Part shown: in pieces, positions 21,067 to 33,344 of the stretch
Position numbering within the stretch: position 1 is the first letter of the stretch
Layout: each line of letters opens with the position of its first letter
NCBI RefSeq assembly: GCF_021155775.2
Contig: NC_060238.1
Span: forward strand, 14,784,042-14,848,041
Source of the DNA: Neodiprion pinetum
Taxonomy: Eukaryota; Arthropoda; Insecta; Hymenoptera; Diprionidae
Length of the DNA: 64,000 bases
Reading direction: 5' to 3'
Notes under the pieces: model-generated
Told to the model about the DNA's origin: nothing
Database searches by the model: none
Seen by the model: the letters and a program-made list of their open reading frames with translations, nothing else
Program-made: the position numbers and the translations under genes

Positions 21067-22445
21067 GTGGACGAATGTTCCACGGCGATAATGAACGACA
21101 ATGTTCTTGTCGTCAGAATCGGTCCAGTGGACACGGTTGTGGACGTTTGTTTCACATTAGTATGTAACGATAATGTACTTATCGTCGATAACGGTCTAGT
21201 GGATCAGGGGTATGTCAGTAATATCACCTTGGAAATTCGACGTATTATCGACATTAGTTTTTTTCTGCAGCAATTGCATAAAAAATTTGATAGTCGCAAC
21301 ATTAAGTTTTGTTGCTGTTTTAGTGAACCGAAATCAGTTGATTCGTTTGATCAAGGTATGCGAACACAACTGCATCTCGTGTGTGGAATGTGCAATTACA
21401 GGTGCAAGATTTGGATAGAACCTGATCACCACAATACACTTGGGATCATTCAAAGTGCTGTGTGCGATACAATTACATCGGGTGATAGTCACGGTATACT
21501 GCAGAAACAGCATGCCACCATGTCAATCCCTTGTATGACAGATCCAACGTACCTGAGATATCAAAACAAATTTTTTGATAATTTCCACGAAGTTGTCAAA
21601 GCTGGAAGAATGAAGGCTGTGGCAACGGAAAGAGAAATAGGCATACGGACGAGGCATGTTATTGAAGGTGGTAGTACATATCGATACCGGCCATTGGAGA
21701 CGGCTGTTGGTCAAAACGCTCATATGTGGGTGGTGAACACGACGCGCTATCAGGTGCAGCCATGATCTTCAGACATGAGACTAAGTTAGCTTTATTTGTG
21801 GCGTATAAATCAAGCATTGCGCGACCCACTTGAGAGAAGAATTGCTAAATAAGGAGCCGACCCCTCATATGAGCTACAAAAATTAGGGTTGTAACCGCAG
21901 CTCGAACGCAATGGAAACCGACATTATTTTAGAAGGTTTCCGTACAAGCGTTGCGATCAATGGTTTGATATACCGAACGATTGTTACGGACGGCGATAGC
22001 AGCGTTTACCAAGCTATGCAAGATGACAATCTGTACACTAAATATGGAATCATAGTTGAAAAAATCGAGTGCAACAATCACTTGTTTGGGAATTTGTGCC
22101 GAAAGCTTAGAAATCCTCCATCAAAAGGAACCTTCGATATAACTCAATTTCGGGACTATGTTGTCTGCACGCGGATTAAAAATCCGTAAAAGTGTTGAAA
22201 GGGCCAGAGATCTCCGTAACACCGAAAATATTTCAGAAGCTGAAAAAGAAACTCGACTCCGTAAAGATATTTCGAATATATTGGATCACGAGTTTGGTGA
22301 TCACATGAATTACAACACATTACTATTTGAATGTATACCCGAGCCGAATGGTAGAACTCCACAAAACGGGGACTTATCCCCGCGTTCAATAGGCAGTACG
22401 TTTTCTGATCTGTCACATCAGAAGCTTATTGAGAAGAGTCAATAA
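21067..22445 (+). pseudogene. Mutator-like transposase, degenerate
   Basis: The first frame (232 codons to 21765) has the pattern of the Mutator-like transposase domain: RIIDISFFLQQLHKKFD, CGMCNYRCKIW, TMSIPCMTDPTYLRYQNKFF. After a gap containing stops, 21911-22189 gives GLIYRTIVTDGDSSVYQAM and VEKIECNNHLFGNLCRKLR, the DGDSS and KIEC..H motifs of the catalytic part. A third frame (22158-22445) continues KSVERARDLRN and ends in DLSHQKLIEKS. The middle (~50 codons with the expected DGAW motif) is missing or unreadable. This family often carries a YqaJ nuclease, found just downstream here. Confidence 0.7.
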
Positions 22446-22729
22446 CAATAGAGCACAGGGCTTCAATTCCATAGTAAACAAATTGAATTCTGGTAAGAAT
22501 CATTACATGATAAACTCATACGAAATGAGATGTTATGGAGCGGTTGTGTAGAACAGCACTCACAATCAGTGGGTGTTGTCTAACAAAGGTATATCTTCAT
22601 AAAAACTACAAGGTTCCCACTACTGTGATGAAAATGGAAAGACACAGGTGTTTTCAAAATCAGCAAATCCGCATATAAAAGTTGAAAAAATGCTATCAGG
22701 AGCACCGAAAGTTTCACGGAATCGACAAA

Positions 22730-24128
22730 GACTATAGAAGCCGGATATTAATAATACACGTTCCACGTTCTCGCTGAAGAACACATGGGTGAATTGAAGT
22801 CTTACCAAAATAACTGTAGCCAGATTCAGCGTGATACGATATCACAAAGCAATTCTGAGATATGGCATCAATTGCGTACTGAAATAATTATGACGTCACA
22901 GTTCGGACCGATGTGGTGCATGTTGCTAAGTACATCTTACGCAAATATGGTTACGGGCATTCGGTTTCCAAAGGTCGTTGATACTGCTGCTATACAGTGT
23001 GGACTTGCAAACGACAGTAATGCCATATGAGATGTGAAACTATTAGTGGGAATAAAAACCGTTCCCTGTCAGTGTTGCCAACACTCTGAATTCTCTCCCA
23101 CTAAGACGACCAACCAATTCCACTGAAAAAACAACTAAACTTGCCCCTGGTGGACTGTATTAAAAATTTTATTTCACTTTAGCCCGCGAATATTTGCCTA
23201 AAAATAATTATCTTATTTGTATGTATTAAATGAACATCTATAATAGAATTTGGATCTAATTACTACATTATAATACATGGTAATATAACATTAGCATTGG
23301 ACATCAATATACCGCTAATAAAATCGAATAAAAAAAGAAAAAGCAATTAAACTTTACTGTTATTAGAACATGAATATTTATTATTGATATAAATTGTAAC
23401 ATCCATCAGAAAAAAAGGAAAAAAGATTTACTTTTCATGCTGTCATCTGATGATTAAGGAATTAAAATGTGATTAAAAACTGATGACCAACCATACCACT
23501 GACAAAATCTAGTAACTACTAAAAGTGAATTTTTTCTACCGTCCCAGAACAAAAACAACCAGATTTAGTGGAAAAACTACTGAGTTGGCAACACTGTTCC
23601 CTGTGGTCTCTTCATTGATTAAGAGTTCCATTGTTTAGGAGTGTCTCCAGGCTGCCAGTAGACGATGATGGTATCATCAAAATGAAATGTCCATTTGCAG
23701 CCCAAAACGCTAATTTGGATCAGGCCTTGCGAGTTAAACAGAATTTGTAAAATATTTTCGACAAGAAAGACAAGAATCTCTTGAATAAGAATCATATGTA
23801 CAATTATCAGGTACAGGGTCAGCTGCATGTAACCATGCGTGAATATTGCATACTTGCACTGTGGACTTCGACGGATATGAAACTCGTCACGGTTCTTAGA
23901 GATGACACGGTTTTGAAGTTAAAAATGCAACCCTTTCTGCGTATATTCTACATGGAATGCCGGCTTCCGGAAATCATAGATGGTCATCATCAGAGAAATG
24001 TGCAGGCCAGTGATCCCGAATATATCCTCGAAGCCAAAGCAGAAGCGCTGCGGAAAAGAAGTGCAAGACGCGTTTCACGTTCTGACAGCGACGAAAACTG
24101 TACACGGTCGACACAGATCGACTTGTAA
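22730..24128 (+). pseudogene. YqaJ-type viral-recombinase nuclease remnant, split by a MITE
   Basis: The N-terminal part (22785-23030: SNSEIWHQLRTEIIMTSQFG, FPKVVDTAAIQCGLAND) has the layout of a YqaJ exonuclease core. The rest resumes after the hAT MITE, with YNYQVQGQLHVTMREYC at about 23790, the QVQGQLH signature of the fold. The known role of the fold is 5'-3' resection or recombination. Several frames are needed, so it is decayed. Together with 21067-22445 it probably forms one former Mutator-like element whose ends I could not place. Confidence 0.6.
23070..23596. mobile_element. hAT-type MITE, 527 bp, with 8-bp target duplication
   Basis: Terminal inverted repeats CAGTGTTGCCAAC at both ends. 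The exact 8-base direct repeat TTCCCTGT lies outside (23062-23069, 23597-23604). CAGNGTTGCCA ends with an 8-bp duplication define hAT non-autonomous elements. No coding capacity. Confidence 0.93.
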
Positions 24129-25953
24129 ACTGACAAAGAAAGAAAACTTTTGTTGGTAAGTTCCCAGGACATGGGCAATCCTAGTTCGAGGAATGACAAG
24201 AATAACGTCAACGTCCATGAGATAGCAATCGAAAGTGACGGCGAAATCGAAGCTTGTAATGAAACTGTCGATTTGTTAGAGATTGTACGTCAAAATATTT
24301 CGGTGGAAGAGTTGAAAGCAAATCTTTTATCATCGAACAGCCTGTCAACAGATTCGAGCATTGACTTGTTTCAAAATGTATTACAAAAAAACTGCTGTTT
24401 TCATTCTAACCCCGATAGCTATACAGCGTATCCTTCCTGCATCGAGTCACTTAATGTAATTATCAACTATTTTAGGTATGTATGGATAATCCATACATAT
24501 ATTATATAACTCGGTGTATTATCATTTCAAGAAAATATGTATAATTTCAACTATATATGGGTCATTCCCTGTGAGTATTAATAATTCTCATAACTTTTGG
24601 TTCATCCCAATGAAATATGGCTGACGTATAAACTGAAGAAACGTTATTGATTTCACTAAGTATTGTTTCAATAATATTGTGGGGACGTAATTAAACACAA
24701 ATGTAATACTAAATGCTCAAAGTAATGAGTAATTGGATGGATTTTCATCGCAACTGCTCGAAGTAATAAATAATGAAATGGATTTTCATCACAAATTCTC
24801 AAAGTGTAGAGTAATTAATAGGATTTTTATCACAAATTCACAATGTAATGAGTAAGTACTGTGATTTTTTTTAAGACGGAGTAATTTGCTAGTTCCAACA
24901 TGCAGCTTGTTTCAGGCTTGCAATAACTTTCGCGTAAACTCTCTGTTCTTATTAAGAAAATTTCACAAAACGAATCATCTTGTAATGAAATTTGCAGAAG
25001 ATTATAGCCTGATGTCTTAAATTATGCAAACACAGCCTTCTCGAAAGGCTCCAAGCTCAATAAATTTAGAGTCTTTGAATATATTTTTACATAGAATGAC
25101 CCATAAGTACTCTAAATCATTGATATTTCGTTGGAATCCATATGTGCGTGAAGTCAGTCATGCTTTCTTGAAATGGCCCGTGTGTACTCGAGAGCATTAA
25201 TATATTTTTAGAAAGTTTCATGCTCAGCGGAAGTCATTGATATTTTCATCGAATGACCCGGACATTCTCGAGGTTACTCATATTTCCTTGAAATGACCCA
25301 TAAATGTCTGAAACATGATTGTAATTAGTTCGAAAAATAATATTAAATACATTCGGAAAATTTTATTGTAGATGAATTCGATCCTAATAACGTATACAGT
25401 TTGTAATTGAAAGAAAAACCGATTATAATTACATTGATAGTTTGTAAATATAATTTAAGAAAAATGATTTCAATGACATATGTAATTTGTAATGAAGAGA
25501 AGAACCGATTCTAATCAAACTTGTTACTTACAATAATTAGGGAAAAAACTATTGTAAATACATTCGGGATTTGTGAAAGAAACGTGGATGTACCCTTATA
25601 GAAGAGGTGAACGTATAGTCTCTACCGTCAGCCTAAAAACCTCGTGATTGACTGCCGTGATTGGTAGTTCGTCCTCTCACCGTGGAAACTTGAAACATTC
25701 AAATCAAACACTGAAACGTTGAAACCTTTCTGAATTAAAAGCCACAAATTAAACCAGTACGAGAAATCCAAAGAAGAAGACGTACGTCCCACCACCTGCG
25801 GTTGACGCTGATACGGCACGTACCAAAACATTACATTTTCCTCAGGTATGCATACAACATTGATATTGCAAATATGGGACTGCATTAGATAGTTGAAAAA
25901 TAAATTATTTTTAAGTTTTCAGTCGCAATCATTCTTTTGAATTTATCATTTAC
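24129..25953. other. Non-coding spacer with diffuse repeats
   Basis: 24150-24509 has an open frame (MLVSSQDMGNPSSRNDK) continuing from the nuclease remnant, unassigned. About 24713-24855 holds three degenerate ~41-base tandem units (GGATTTTCATCACAAAT core). 25090-25300 repeats GAATGACCC / GAAATGACCCATA four times at ~75-base spacing. No gene supported up to 25953. Confidence 0.5.
24713..24855. repeat. ~41-bp tandem repeat, three degenerate units
   Basis: Units share CTCAAAGTAATGAGTAAT and GGATTTTCATCACAAAT; divergence is high. Confidence 0.6.
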
Positions 25954-26373
25954 CTCGTTGTTTGTGCATAGCTATAGCTTCTCCAGGATTCCTCAAAAGC
26001 AGACGGCCAACACCTTCACATCGTCGAAGAACCTCATTCTTAAGCAAATGCCCTCTCACAGTTGATGATATGATAGAACGTTCCATCAGCCATGTCTTGA
26101 CAAAGGCAAAGTCTGTTAATAACTGTAAGGCTCCCCACTCGCTATAACAAAAGATGGATAAATTTTTGTGTTATCACCCTTCATTATGCCTCTACAATTT
26201 TAACAAGCCATACAGCATTACATTACTTTCATGTACCTGAATTTGATGCTGTGTGAGTAGATATAGTCGAGCCAGGACTCGCACATGATCTTGAGAATCA
26301 TATTTGATACTTGATAATCGTCCACCACTTCTAGAATCGGTAAAAGAACCTGTCCTGTAATCATTTCATATTG
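25954..26373 (-). pseudogene. Two spliced exons of a cellular gene, CCDC142-like
   Basis: Exon 1 (26237-26373) and exon 2 (25954-26141) on the minus strand have canonical borders (acceptor ATTTACAG, donor GTACAT; acceptor TTATAG, donor GTAAAT) and join in phase. They encode VVDDYQVSNMILKIMCESW, then WGALQLLTDFAFVKTWL and EVLRRCEGVGRLLLRNPGE. This pattern matches my memory of the C-terminal part of coiled-coil-domain protein 142; I am only moderately sure. No further exons are recognisable on either side, so it may be a captured or stranded piece rather than an active gene. The exons show no frame damage. Confidence 0.5.
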
Positions 26374-27429
26374 CTGTAAATCGATTTGCAAGTTAAAAAT
26401 GATTGACTAAATGTCGCTTAAAATCGCTTGTAATACTTGTAGCCGATTCTGAGTTACGGCCCCTCACACGGAGTCATCTGTTTTTTTGTTCTTTCTATTG
26501 TTTACGTAAACAATAAATTCATATACAGAAACAAATACACTTTTGTTTACAATCGTTAAAATAACTGTATTACAGGTAGGATATCATGAACAACACATGC
26601 GGTGAGACAATGATTTCAACACATTAAAGATTTTCTGAACACGATGTATAGCAAAGTTTCGTATCTATAACGCGTACAATTTCGGCCATAGTGGATTATA
26701 ACTAGAGGTTCAATCAAATATAACTTCGGCTGACACAGGAGAGAAACAAATACACTGCCTTGTCTACTCAGTTCATCTGGTACCCATAGTTACAAAATAG
26801 AATCATTGATATCAGCTGAAGTAAAAATTTCACCTTTTTTTGGTCTCGAAAGAACATAGTGGCAAGTTCGGACCGGTTCATAATGTAGCCCAGACAACAA
26901 AGCGAAAATAAAAATAATAAATCCGAAAGTTTTGAAATTTGGTGAAAATGTTTATTAGAGCTTACTTTTGAACCTGTCAAAAGTCCTGACCAATTAAAGG
27001 TCCGCAATCGCCGCCATCTTGGTGAAAGGGTTCACTTTTATGGTTTCTGGTCTATAACTCTTTATTTATCAACTTTATCGAGAAAGTTATGGTGATCAAA
27101 ATTTAAGAACATTCAATTATCTACAAAAAAGGTTGAATTCATTTTTTTCATAAAACTAATATTTTTCGTGTGAATGGACGAAAAACTTGATGCAAATCGG
27201 AGAATCGCTTTTACGGTAGGCTTCAGCAGCAAAATATGAATTCAGTGGCGCATAACGGTCAATATAAATCTCTGTGGGAATTCTGCAAAGAGAAATTCAT
27301 ATTCATTACTTGAAATTTAATCATTGTTAGTATTAGTTCATTTTCCGCATTTTTTTTTTTTTATTCACTCACTTTATTATTACGTTTAAGTGCCTCGTCT
27401 TTTTGCAGTCTGCCTGGTACTGGGGCTAT
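26374..27429. other. Spacer without recognised features
   Basis: AT-rich; no ORF with motifs, no clear repeat ends. Contains GCCGCCATCTTGG at about 27010, also common in neighbouring elements. Confidence 0.4.
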
Positions 27430-29785
27430 TATGATCGACTACATCAGCATAATCCGATAAATCAAAGCTCCCCACATAGGAAGATCGTCTCGAGCTTCTG
27501 TTTGACAATGCCCTTTTTTCATGCGCGTTATCGTCCTCGTCTCTGTCTTCATTTTCGTCATCTACTATTTTCGGTCCATTGAAGCAGTGTCCATGACAAT
27601 TAGTGCAAACCGTTGTACAATCAATCCCTGCTTTTCAACACCCACACAACCTTGCATAGCCAATTGTACATTTTCAATAAATCAGATTTAATAAAGCCTT
27701 GGGTGCAATGGAGTCCATTGTTGTAATCGGACTGAAGTTTCCTTGGACTCGTTTCCAACCCTATAATTCAGGGGGTAATTCATTTCCCAGCCATTTTTGC
27801 ACTTGATTATACACTCGAAAAGAATGCTGCTTGGATGCTCCTTCTGTTGGTGGTAGTGAGGCAATGTCGAGCTTTATTTTCGTAACAGATTTCATGAAAT
27901 AATGATATCGATGTTCATTCAAAGAATTGTCTGTAGAACATGTACCGTAGATTGCAAGGAAAAAAACGTTCTCCACATTCAGCGATAATGTCGTGTAAAG
28001 AACTACGGTTGTTGCAACTTTCAGCGATATCATGTAACTCTTTACTTTTGTTGAGTAACTTAACGCACCTGACTTTTTCTTTATTGAAAATCGCTGAAGT
28101 AGTGTCGCAGCCACTAAATGCATGCAAGAAAAGAATGTTGTTCGCAAGTCCTGATGATTGTGACTGCTGTGATGAATACACTCTTCTCGCGATTTTTCCC
28201 TTTTCCAGTTTAACAAAAAAGATATTTTTTTCGATAGAGCCAATGAAACCAGTAAAGCTAAAAGATCAACATCTTCGACAATAATAGCCACATTACTTTT
28301 TGATGAATATAATAGGATTGTAGTGTTCACGATTAAAGAATCTGCATCTTCTGTGCTCTGTCGATATCCCATTCCCTGAGCGTTGAGCTTGGTTGATAGA
28401 ATGTCAATTGACCTGCTTTTGTTTTTGTCGTTCTAAAGAAATTGATCCTGCCGAACGGTGACACTCATACTTTCTTCAAAATTGATGTCCATAGACTTTT
28501 TAGCAGCAGATCGGCGATTTTCCTCTGTTTTATTTGTACTGTTATTGGTATTGGAATAACCATCGACTACTACTTTGCAATTTTTACCATAATTTCTCTG
28601 AAAATAAGTAATATAGCTTGCGCAAATGGTTAAATAAGTTGAGTTTGGTTTCCAAATGACTCGATGTAAGAGGAATCCGCCGTCAACAATGTTAACACAG
28701 TCTTGAAGGGTAATGTCTTCGTTTGATGACGGAAAGATTTCATACATCGCGGATTTTTTTTGTTTTTCGCATGCCAGCTTCATTAAAAAGCAACAATGGG
28801 TATGGAGCTAACTCGTATTCCAAATGGTTTTCTAGTTCGTCGTCGGTTTTTTTTTTTTTTTTTTGAAATGGCTATTCTTTGAAAAATCAGTAGGGGTTCA
28901 AGTGGTACTATCTCTCCATGAGTTTTCGCTGCAGAATTTACAGTAGCCAGAGACAGAATTTTGTCATTTCGAGATAACTTCACTTTGAAAAAATTGTTTC
29001 CAATCATCTTTTCCAATGCTATTTTACCAACTTCAATAGCCTTGTGACAGTTTACAGTTGTACCGCCAATTAGTCCAGTTGCTAATGACATAATATCTTT
29101 GAGAACTGGGAATGGAGGATGTTTCGAGAACCAAACGGAAATCTTTCTGGTATCCTTCGCGTTTCTTTGTATCCTTGATTCTTGAAAATCAACGTGTTGT
29201 TCACTAGTGGTAAAAACCATGCCACAGAAGTCTTCTAACGATGCGCAAACGTTAAGTGTAGCCGTTGTTCCTAAAATCCATTTGCTCAAAACACTGTCTG
29301 TAATTCCCCTTCTACGAGTAAGACCACCTGAACTTTTCATACTTCGCATTACTGTCTGTTCGATTGTCATATCAGACCAGACTCCAGTCCAAAATGAATC
29401 TGTCTTTCGCATCGTAAAATATCCTTCGTGGACAAACTTTTCGAATTCCACCGTTGTCATCGAAGATTGAAGCCTCAACATATCCTGCAAATATAGGTGG
29501 CAAGATTTAGCGTATAGTAAATGGCCACTGGCGTAAAAAAATGGGATCATTTGTTGAACGCTACGAAAATGTTTATTCCAATCACCCGACCGTTCTGCGT
29601 CAATGTATTCCTTCATCAATGTAACCATTTCGAAGAGTAATACCCAGAGGGATGCCGTTGCTCCATTTTCTTCAATTCCTGTAATTTTTCTTGTACTCTT
29701 CTTTTAACTTCTATCAGCATGTCGTTCTGACGAATGATATCCAATGTTGGAGGATTGATGACGAAGTCTCTCAAAATTTCTTCAA
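27430..29785 (-). pseudogene. PIN-like/CXC (HAFSGCDTTS family) protein, main part, frameshifted
   Basis: I recognise this as a large arthropod/cnidarian family of unknown function, present in many copies and probably transposon-borne. From N to C: RSGDWNKHFRSVQQMIPFF, FVHEGYFTMRKTDSFWTG, WSDMTIEQTVMRSMKSSGG, DGGFLLHRVIWKP, MGYRQSTEDADSLIV with VAIIVEDVDLLALLVSLA (PIN-like acidic residues), FLHAFSGCDTTSAIFN, and a C-terminal Cys-rich CXC (tesmin-type) segment CTTVCTNCHGHCFNGPK near 27590. Frameshifts occur near 29620, 28783, 28400 and 28180, and a stop lies in the CXC part. The N-terminal part is at 46316-46770, separated by the Harbinger insertion. Confidence 0.7.
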
Positions 29786-30327
29786 GGCCGGTATTCATAG
29801 TCAGTGCTTAAGACCGGACTCGAACAAGACGGTCTTAAGATGCGGCAAATAAGGCGGTCTTCATCAAGTCGGTCTTATTCTAAGCATAGCTCACAAGGTT
29901 GCATAGTTCAGTCTTATTTGAAATAAGCATTGTCTTGAACACGCAACATTTCATAGACAGTTAACGCAGTCTTATTTACGTATCTTGATCAAGTCGAATT
30001 CAGACTGCACTTAAGCAAATGCTCGTTGCCTGAATATTACTCAATTGTTCTGATGCGTACGAAATTGATAATTACCAATTGTTCGGAAAGTATTATATTC
30101 AAACAATATAAATTAACAGGATTAGATCGTGAAGGAATGTTTGAGAAAGTGCAGGTGGGACGGGATTATTTACTGTAAAAGCGTAGCAGCGGAAACTTGC
30201 AATTGAAATAGAGGTTATGAGAGCACTCGCTTTGAAAAATTTGTGAAGTGAAGTGAATAGTGAATTTCTATACATATACATGGCGAATATGCAAGATATG
30301 TTTAATTTCTAGGATCAGATCGAAGAA
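29786..30327 (+). promoter_or_regulatory. Left terminal/subterminal region of the Harbinger element
   Basis: Contains AAGACGGTCTTA at 29826-29837 and related GGTCTTA/GGTCTTC motifs at ~25-base spacing up to about 29950, then AT-rich leader to the transposase start. The right end (46110-46300) has four or five further copies. Such repeats are plausible transposase-binding sites (inference). Confidence 0.5.
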
Positions 30328-31746
30328 ATGAATAATATGATTGAGGTGGTTGCAATGATCAACGTTCGGCTGAATGACGAAGACGAGGGTGAAGTACAGC
30401 GAGCTCCGAAAAGTAACATCAGAGATGGTCAAAACCCGTTCGAATTTTATTCCGAGCAGGAGTTCAAACGGCGATTCGGATTTTCAAAGGATAGTATTAT
30501 GTACGGAATACTACCTAGAATTGAAGCTGCCTAAGTCAGAGTCAATAATCGTGGACTACCAATTCCACCTGTCGTGCAATTATTAATATGTCTACGATTT
30601 TACGCTACTGCTAGCTTTCAAGTAAGGATCATTGTGATTATAATTCCTGACTTTCTACTGAAAATAGAAAGTGATTTCATTGCTTCCTGTGATCATGGAA
30701 TATATTATTGCTAATACATTTTGTACTGTACAGCTCGTCAACGGAGATCTGATGATTATATCTCAGTTTACAGTATCCAGGATAATACACAGAGTATCGG
30801 CTCAAATTGCATCATTGATTCACGCAGTTATTAAAATTCCTAGTATGGAAGCTGCTATGATCGCAAACAGAGATCTATTCAGACAGCTTGGTGCACGCAG
30901 GGAGGGTTTACCTAGTGCTGATGGCGCTATCGACTGCACTCACATTCGATTATCTCATACGAAATTTGCAGACCTGCAGGAGGTTTATAGGAATCGTAAG
31001 GGATATTTTTCCCTCAATGTACAGGTATGTCGCGTTGGCGATAACCGTTTACAAATACCATAAGTTGCAATTAATTTTATCTAGGATACAAATAAACAAT
31101 ACTATTCTATGAAAATCGGTACTTTAAATTTGAATGATACCACAGGCAATCGTCGGACCTAATATGGAATTCTTGGATGTGGTTCTGGAATGGCCTGGAA
31201 GTAACCATGACAGCCAAATATTCCAAAACTCACGAATTTACATGCGGTATCATGGGAGACAACTTACTGGAACCCTGGTTGGAGATGTCGGCTATCCGTG
31301 CTTGCCATTTCTGCTGACTCCACTGGTAAATCCAATTACAGATGCTCAACAAAGGTAAAATAAAGATTATCGCAACACTTTAGATTTCGATAAGTAGTCA
31401 TAAAATTAACAAAGTATACATGTGTGAATTAACCAAGTTGGTATCTTGATAGGTATAACAACGTACAAAGCAGAACAAGGCAAATTGTTGAAAGAACATT
31501 TGGAGTTTGGAAGCGACGTTTTCTTGCCTATCCAGAGGTTTGGGAACCAAATTGTTGTGCTATACCACAATTATTGTAGCATGTGCCGTACTACACAATT
31601 TATCACTAACATTGGATAATGCTCATCCGGAACATAATCGTATCGAAGAGGAAGAAGCGGATGAATTGCCACCTCAAGCACCGCATTGGCAGCCTGGAGA
31701 GGGTTTTGCAGTCCACGAAGCTCTAATCGCACGGTTATTCATTTGA
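30328..31746 (+). pseudogene. Harbinger (HARBI1-type) DDE transposase, four exons, damaged
   Basis: Exon 1 30328-30621 (NPFEFYSEQEFKRRFGFSKD; in-frame TAA after GILPRIEAA, then NNRGLPIPPVVQLLICLRF). Exon 2 30734-31024 (first Asp in DGAIDCTHIRL; NRKGYFSLNVQ). Exon 3 31146-31354 (second Asp in WPGSNHDSQIFQNS). Exon 4 31453-31746 (Glu in QIVERTFGVWKRRF). Introns have GT/AG borders. Exon 4 has a one-base shift before SCLSRGLGTKLL. All three catalytic acidic residues are present, but the stop and the frameshift make it inactive. Confidence 0.85.
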
Positions 31747-32166
31747 TCAAAAAATATGTATATCAAGTTAATTTAATTGTAAAGACTAATTGATTTTAAA
31801 ATGAATATACTCCAAATATTGAATGAAATTGAATTTAATTTGTACATACAGTTAACATTAGAATACATATTTTCCTCATAACTTATCATTGGTTTTCATT
31901 TTATTTTTAAACTCCTCACTTACTCATGAAAATACTGATATGTACGTAATTGCACTAAGCATCAATCTTATAGTTACGATAATACTTATGAAAATTTGTC
32001 TACGTAAAAATATTCAATACATTACAAATACAGCCAGTAAATATAACTAAAGTTGCTCTTTTGAACTTTGAAGATCAAAGGTTGTCCCTTTTACGCGCAA
32101 GTTTCAATTCAGCCAACTCTGCTTCTGCTGTGGCTTTCCGGTTTCAAGTTCTTGGATTCGTAGGTG
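31747..32166. other. Intergenic spacer between convergent Harbinger genes
   Basis: AT-rich, no ORF. Probably 3' UTRs of the two genes. Confidence 0.6.
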
Positions 32167-33251
32167 TTAAACTTTAAGCAGATGAATGTCGTTTTCGTTA
32201 TCTTTCATTAATTTTGATATTCTTTGTTCACGGTCTTTCTTCATCTCAAAGAGCTCTCTGTCCTCAGCTAAGAAAGCGTCTAGTCTCTTTGTCAAAGCTT
32301 CCTCCATCGCCTTCTGAGCTACAGATTTTGACGCTGAAAAATGGCTCGATGATTCTGACCGATTTCGCTTTGCCGCCACACGCATTTTTTTGCAAGTCTG
32401 CCCCGGGGTTCCTTTTAACATATCGGTACAATTTATTTATCAATAACCGACATAGAGGTTTACATAATGATATATGTTAAAATATGTGAGATTTTTACCT
32501 GATGAACAGCTTGGAGTAGGCTCTGTCGGTGGTCTATCAATTGACGCATCTAATAAGTATTCGACATCTTGAAAATCAAAAAGTGAATCATCGTCATTCT
32601 CCAGAACGCTACCTGGAATATGGAAAATATTATTGAAATATAGTTTTTTCAAAAAAATAATTTTGTATTAATATGATAGATAATTTGGTAATATAATAAA
32701 AGTTGTAATCACCCATGGCTATTGCTTGCTCCTCTGGAATAATATTCGAACTGCACTTGGTCGGGGCAAGAGTCATTAAATGCGGCACAATTGCTGCAAT
32801 GTCAGGGTCTACCTGTGCATCTGGAATCTCCGGACCACCCCCAGTAGCCATACGTGCTTGATTTTCCTCGGTCAAAGGATCCCGCTGGCTCTGTTTCATG
32901 TTAGACCACAGCGTTTTAAGTTGTGGCACTGTTCTCTAAGAGACTGAATATAATATATAAGAAAATTCTGTAGACTTTAATGAAGCGTCGAAAAATTTAT
33001 TATCATATTTGAGTGATCAAACGTACAAAAAATATGGCCAATAAGTGAATTAAATAACTTACCGTCTCACTGATTTGTAGTACACTATTGAATTTGTCAG
33101 CAATTTCATTCCATGCTGACTCTTTCTCACGAAGAGATGCTCAGTCACTCTTTTTTTACTCAACTATATCTTTATGTTTTTTCAAAATTTCTAGAAATAT
33201 TTTTTTATCAACCATAATGTAATGCTTGCCGCTTTTGCCTGTCGGAGCCAT
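32167..33251 (-). pseudogene. Harbinger Myb/SANT-like DNA-binding protein, four exons, damaged
   Basis: ATG at 33251 (MAPTGKSGKHYIM). Exon 1 to 33063 (REKESAWNEIADKFNSV), donor GTAAGT. Exon 2 about 32713-32938 (VPQLKTLWSNMKQSQRDP). Exon 3 about 32501-32613. Exon 4 32167-32407 (lysine/glutamate-rich coiled coil, LAEDRELFEMKKDREQRISK). The pattern KQLKxLWxNMKQ is typical of the accessory MADF/Myb-like protein that helps Harbinger transposase enter the nucleus and bind the ends (family knowledge). Two in-frame stops lie in exon 1. Confidence 0.75.
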
Positions 33252-33344
33252 GGAATATTATAAACCTCAAACTCCACACACCGTAAACTTCAAGTTTTTG
33301 AAACAAGGTTAGAAATGGGTACGGATCTGTCAAACGTTGGTAAT

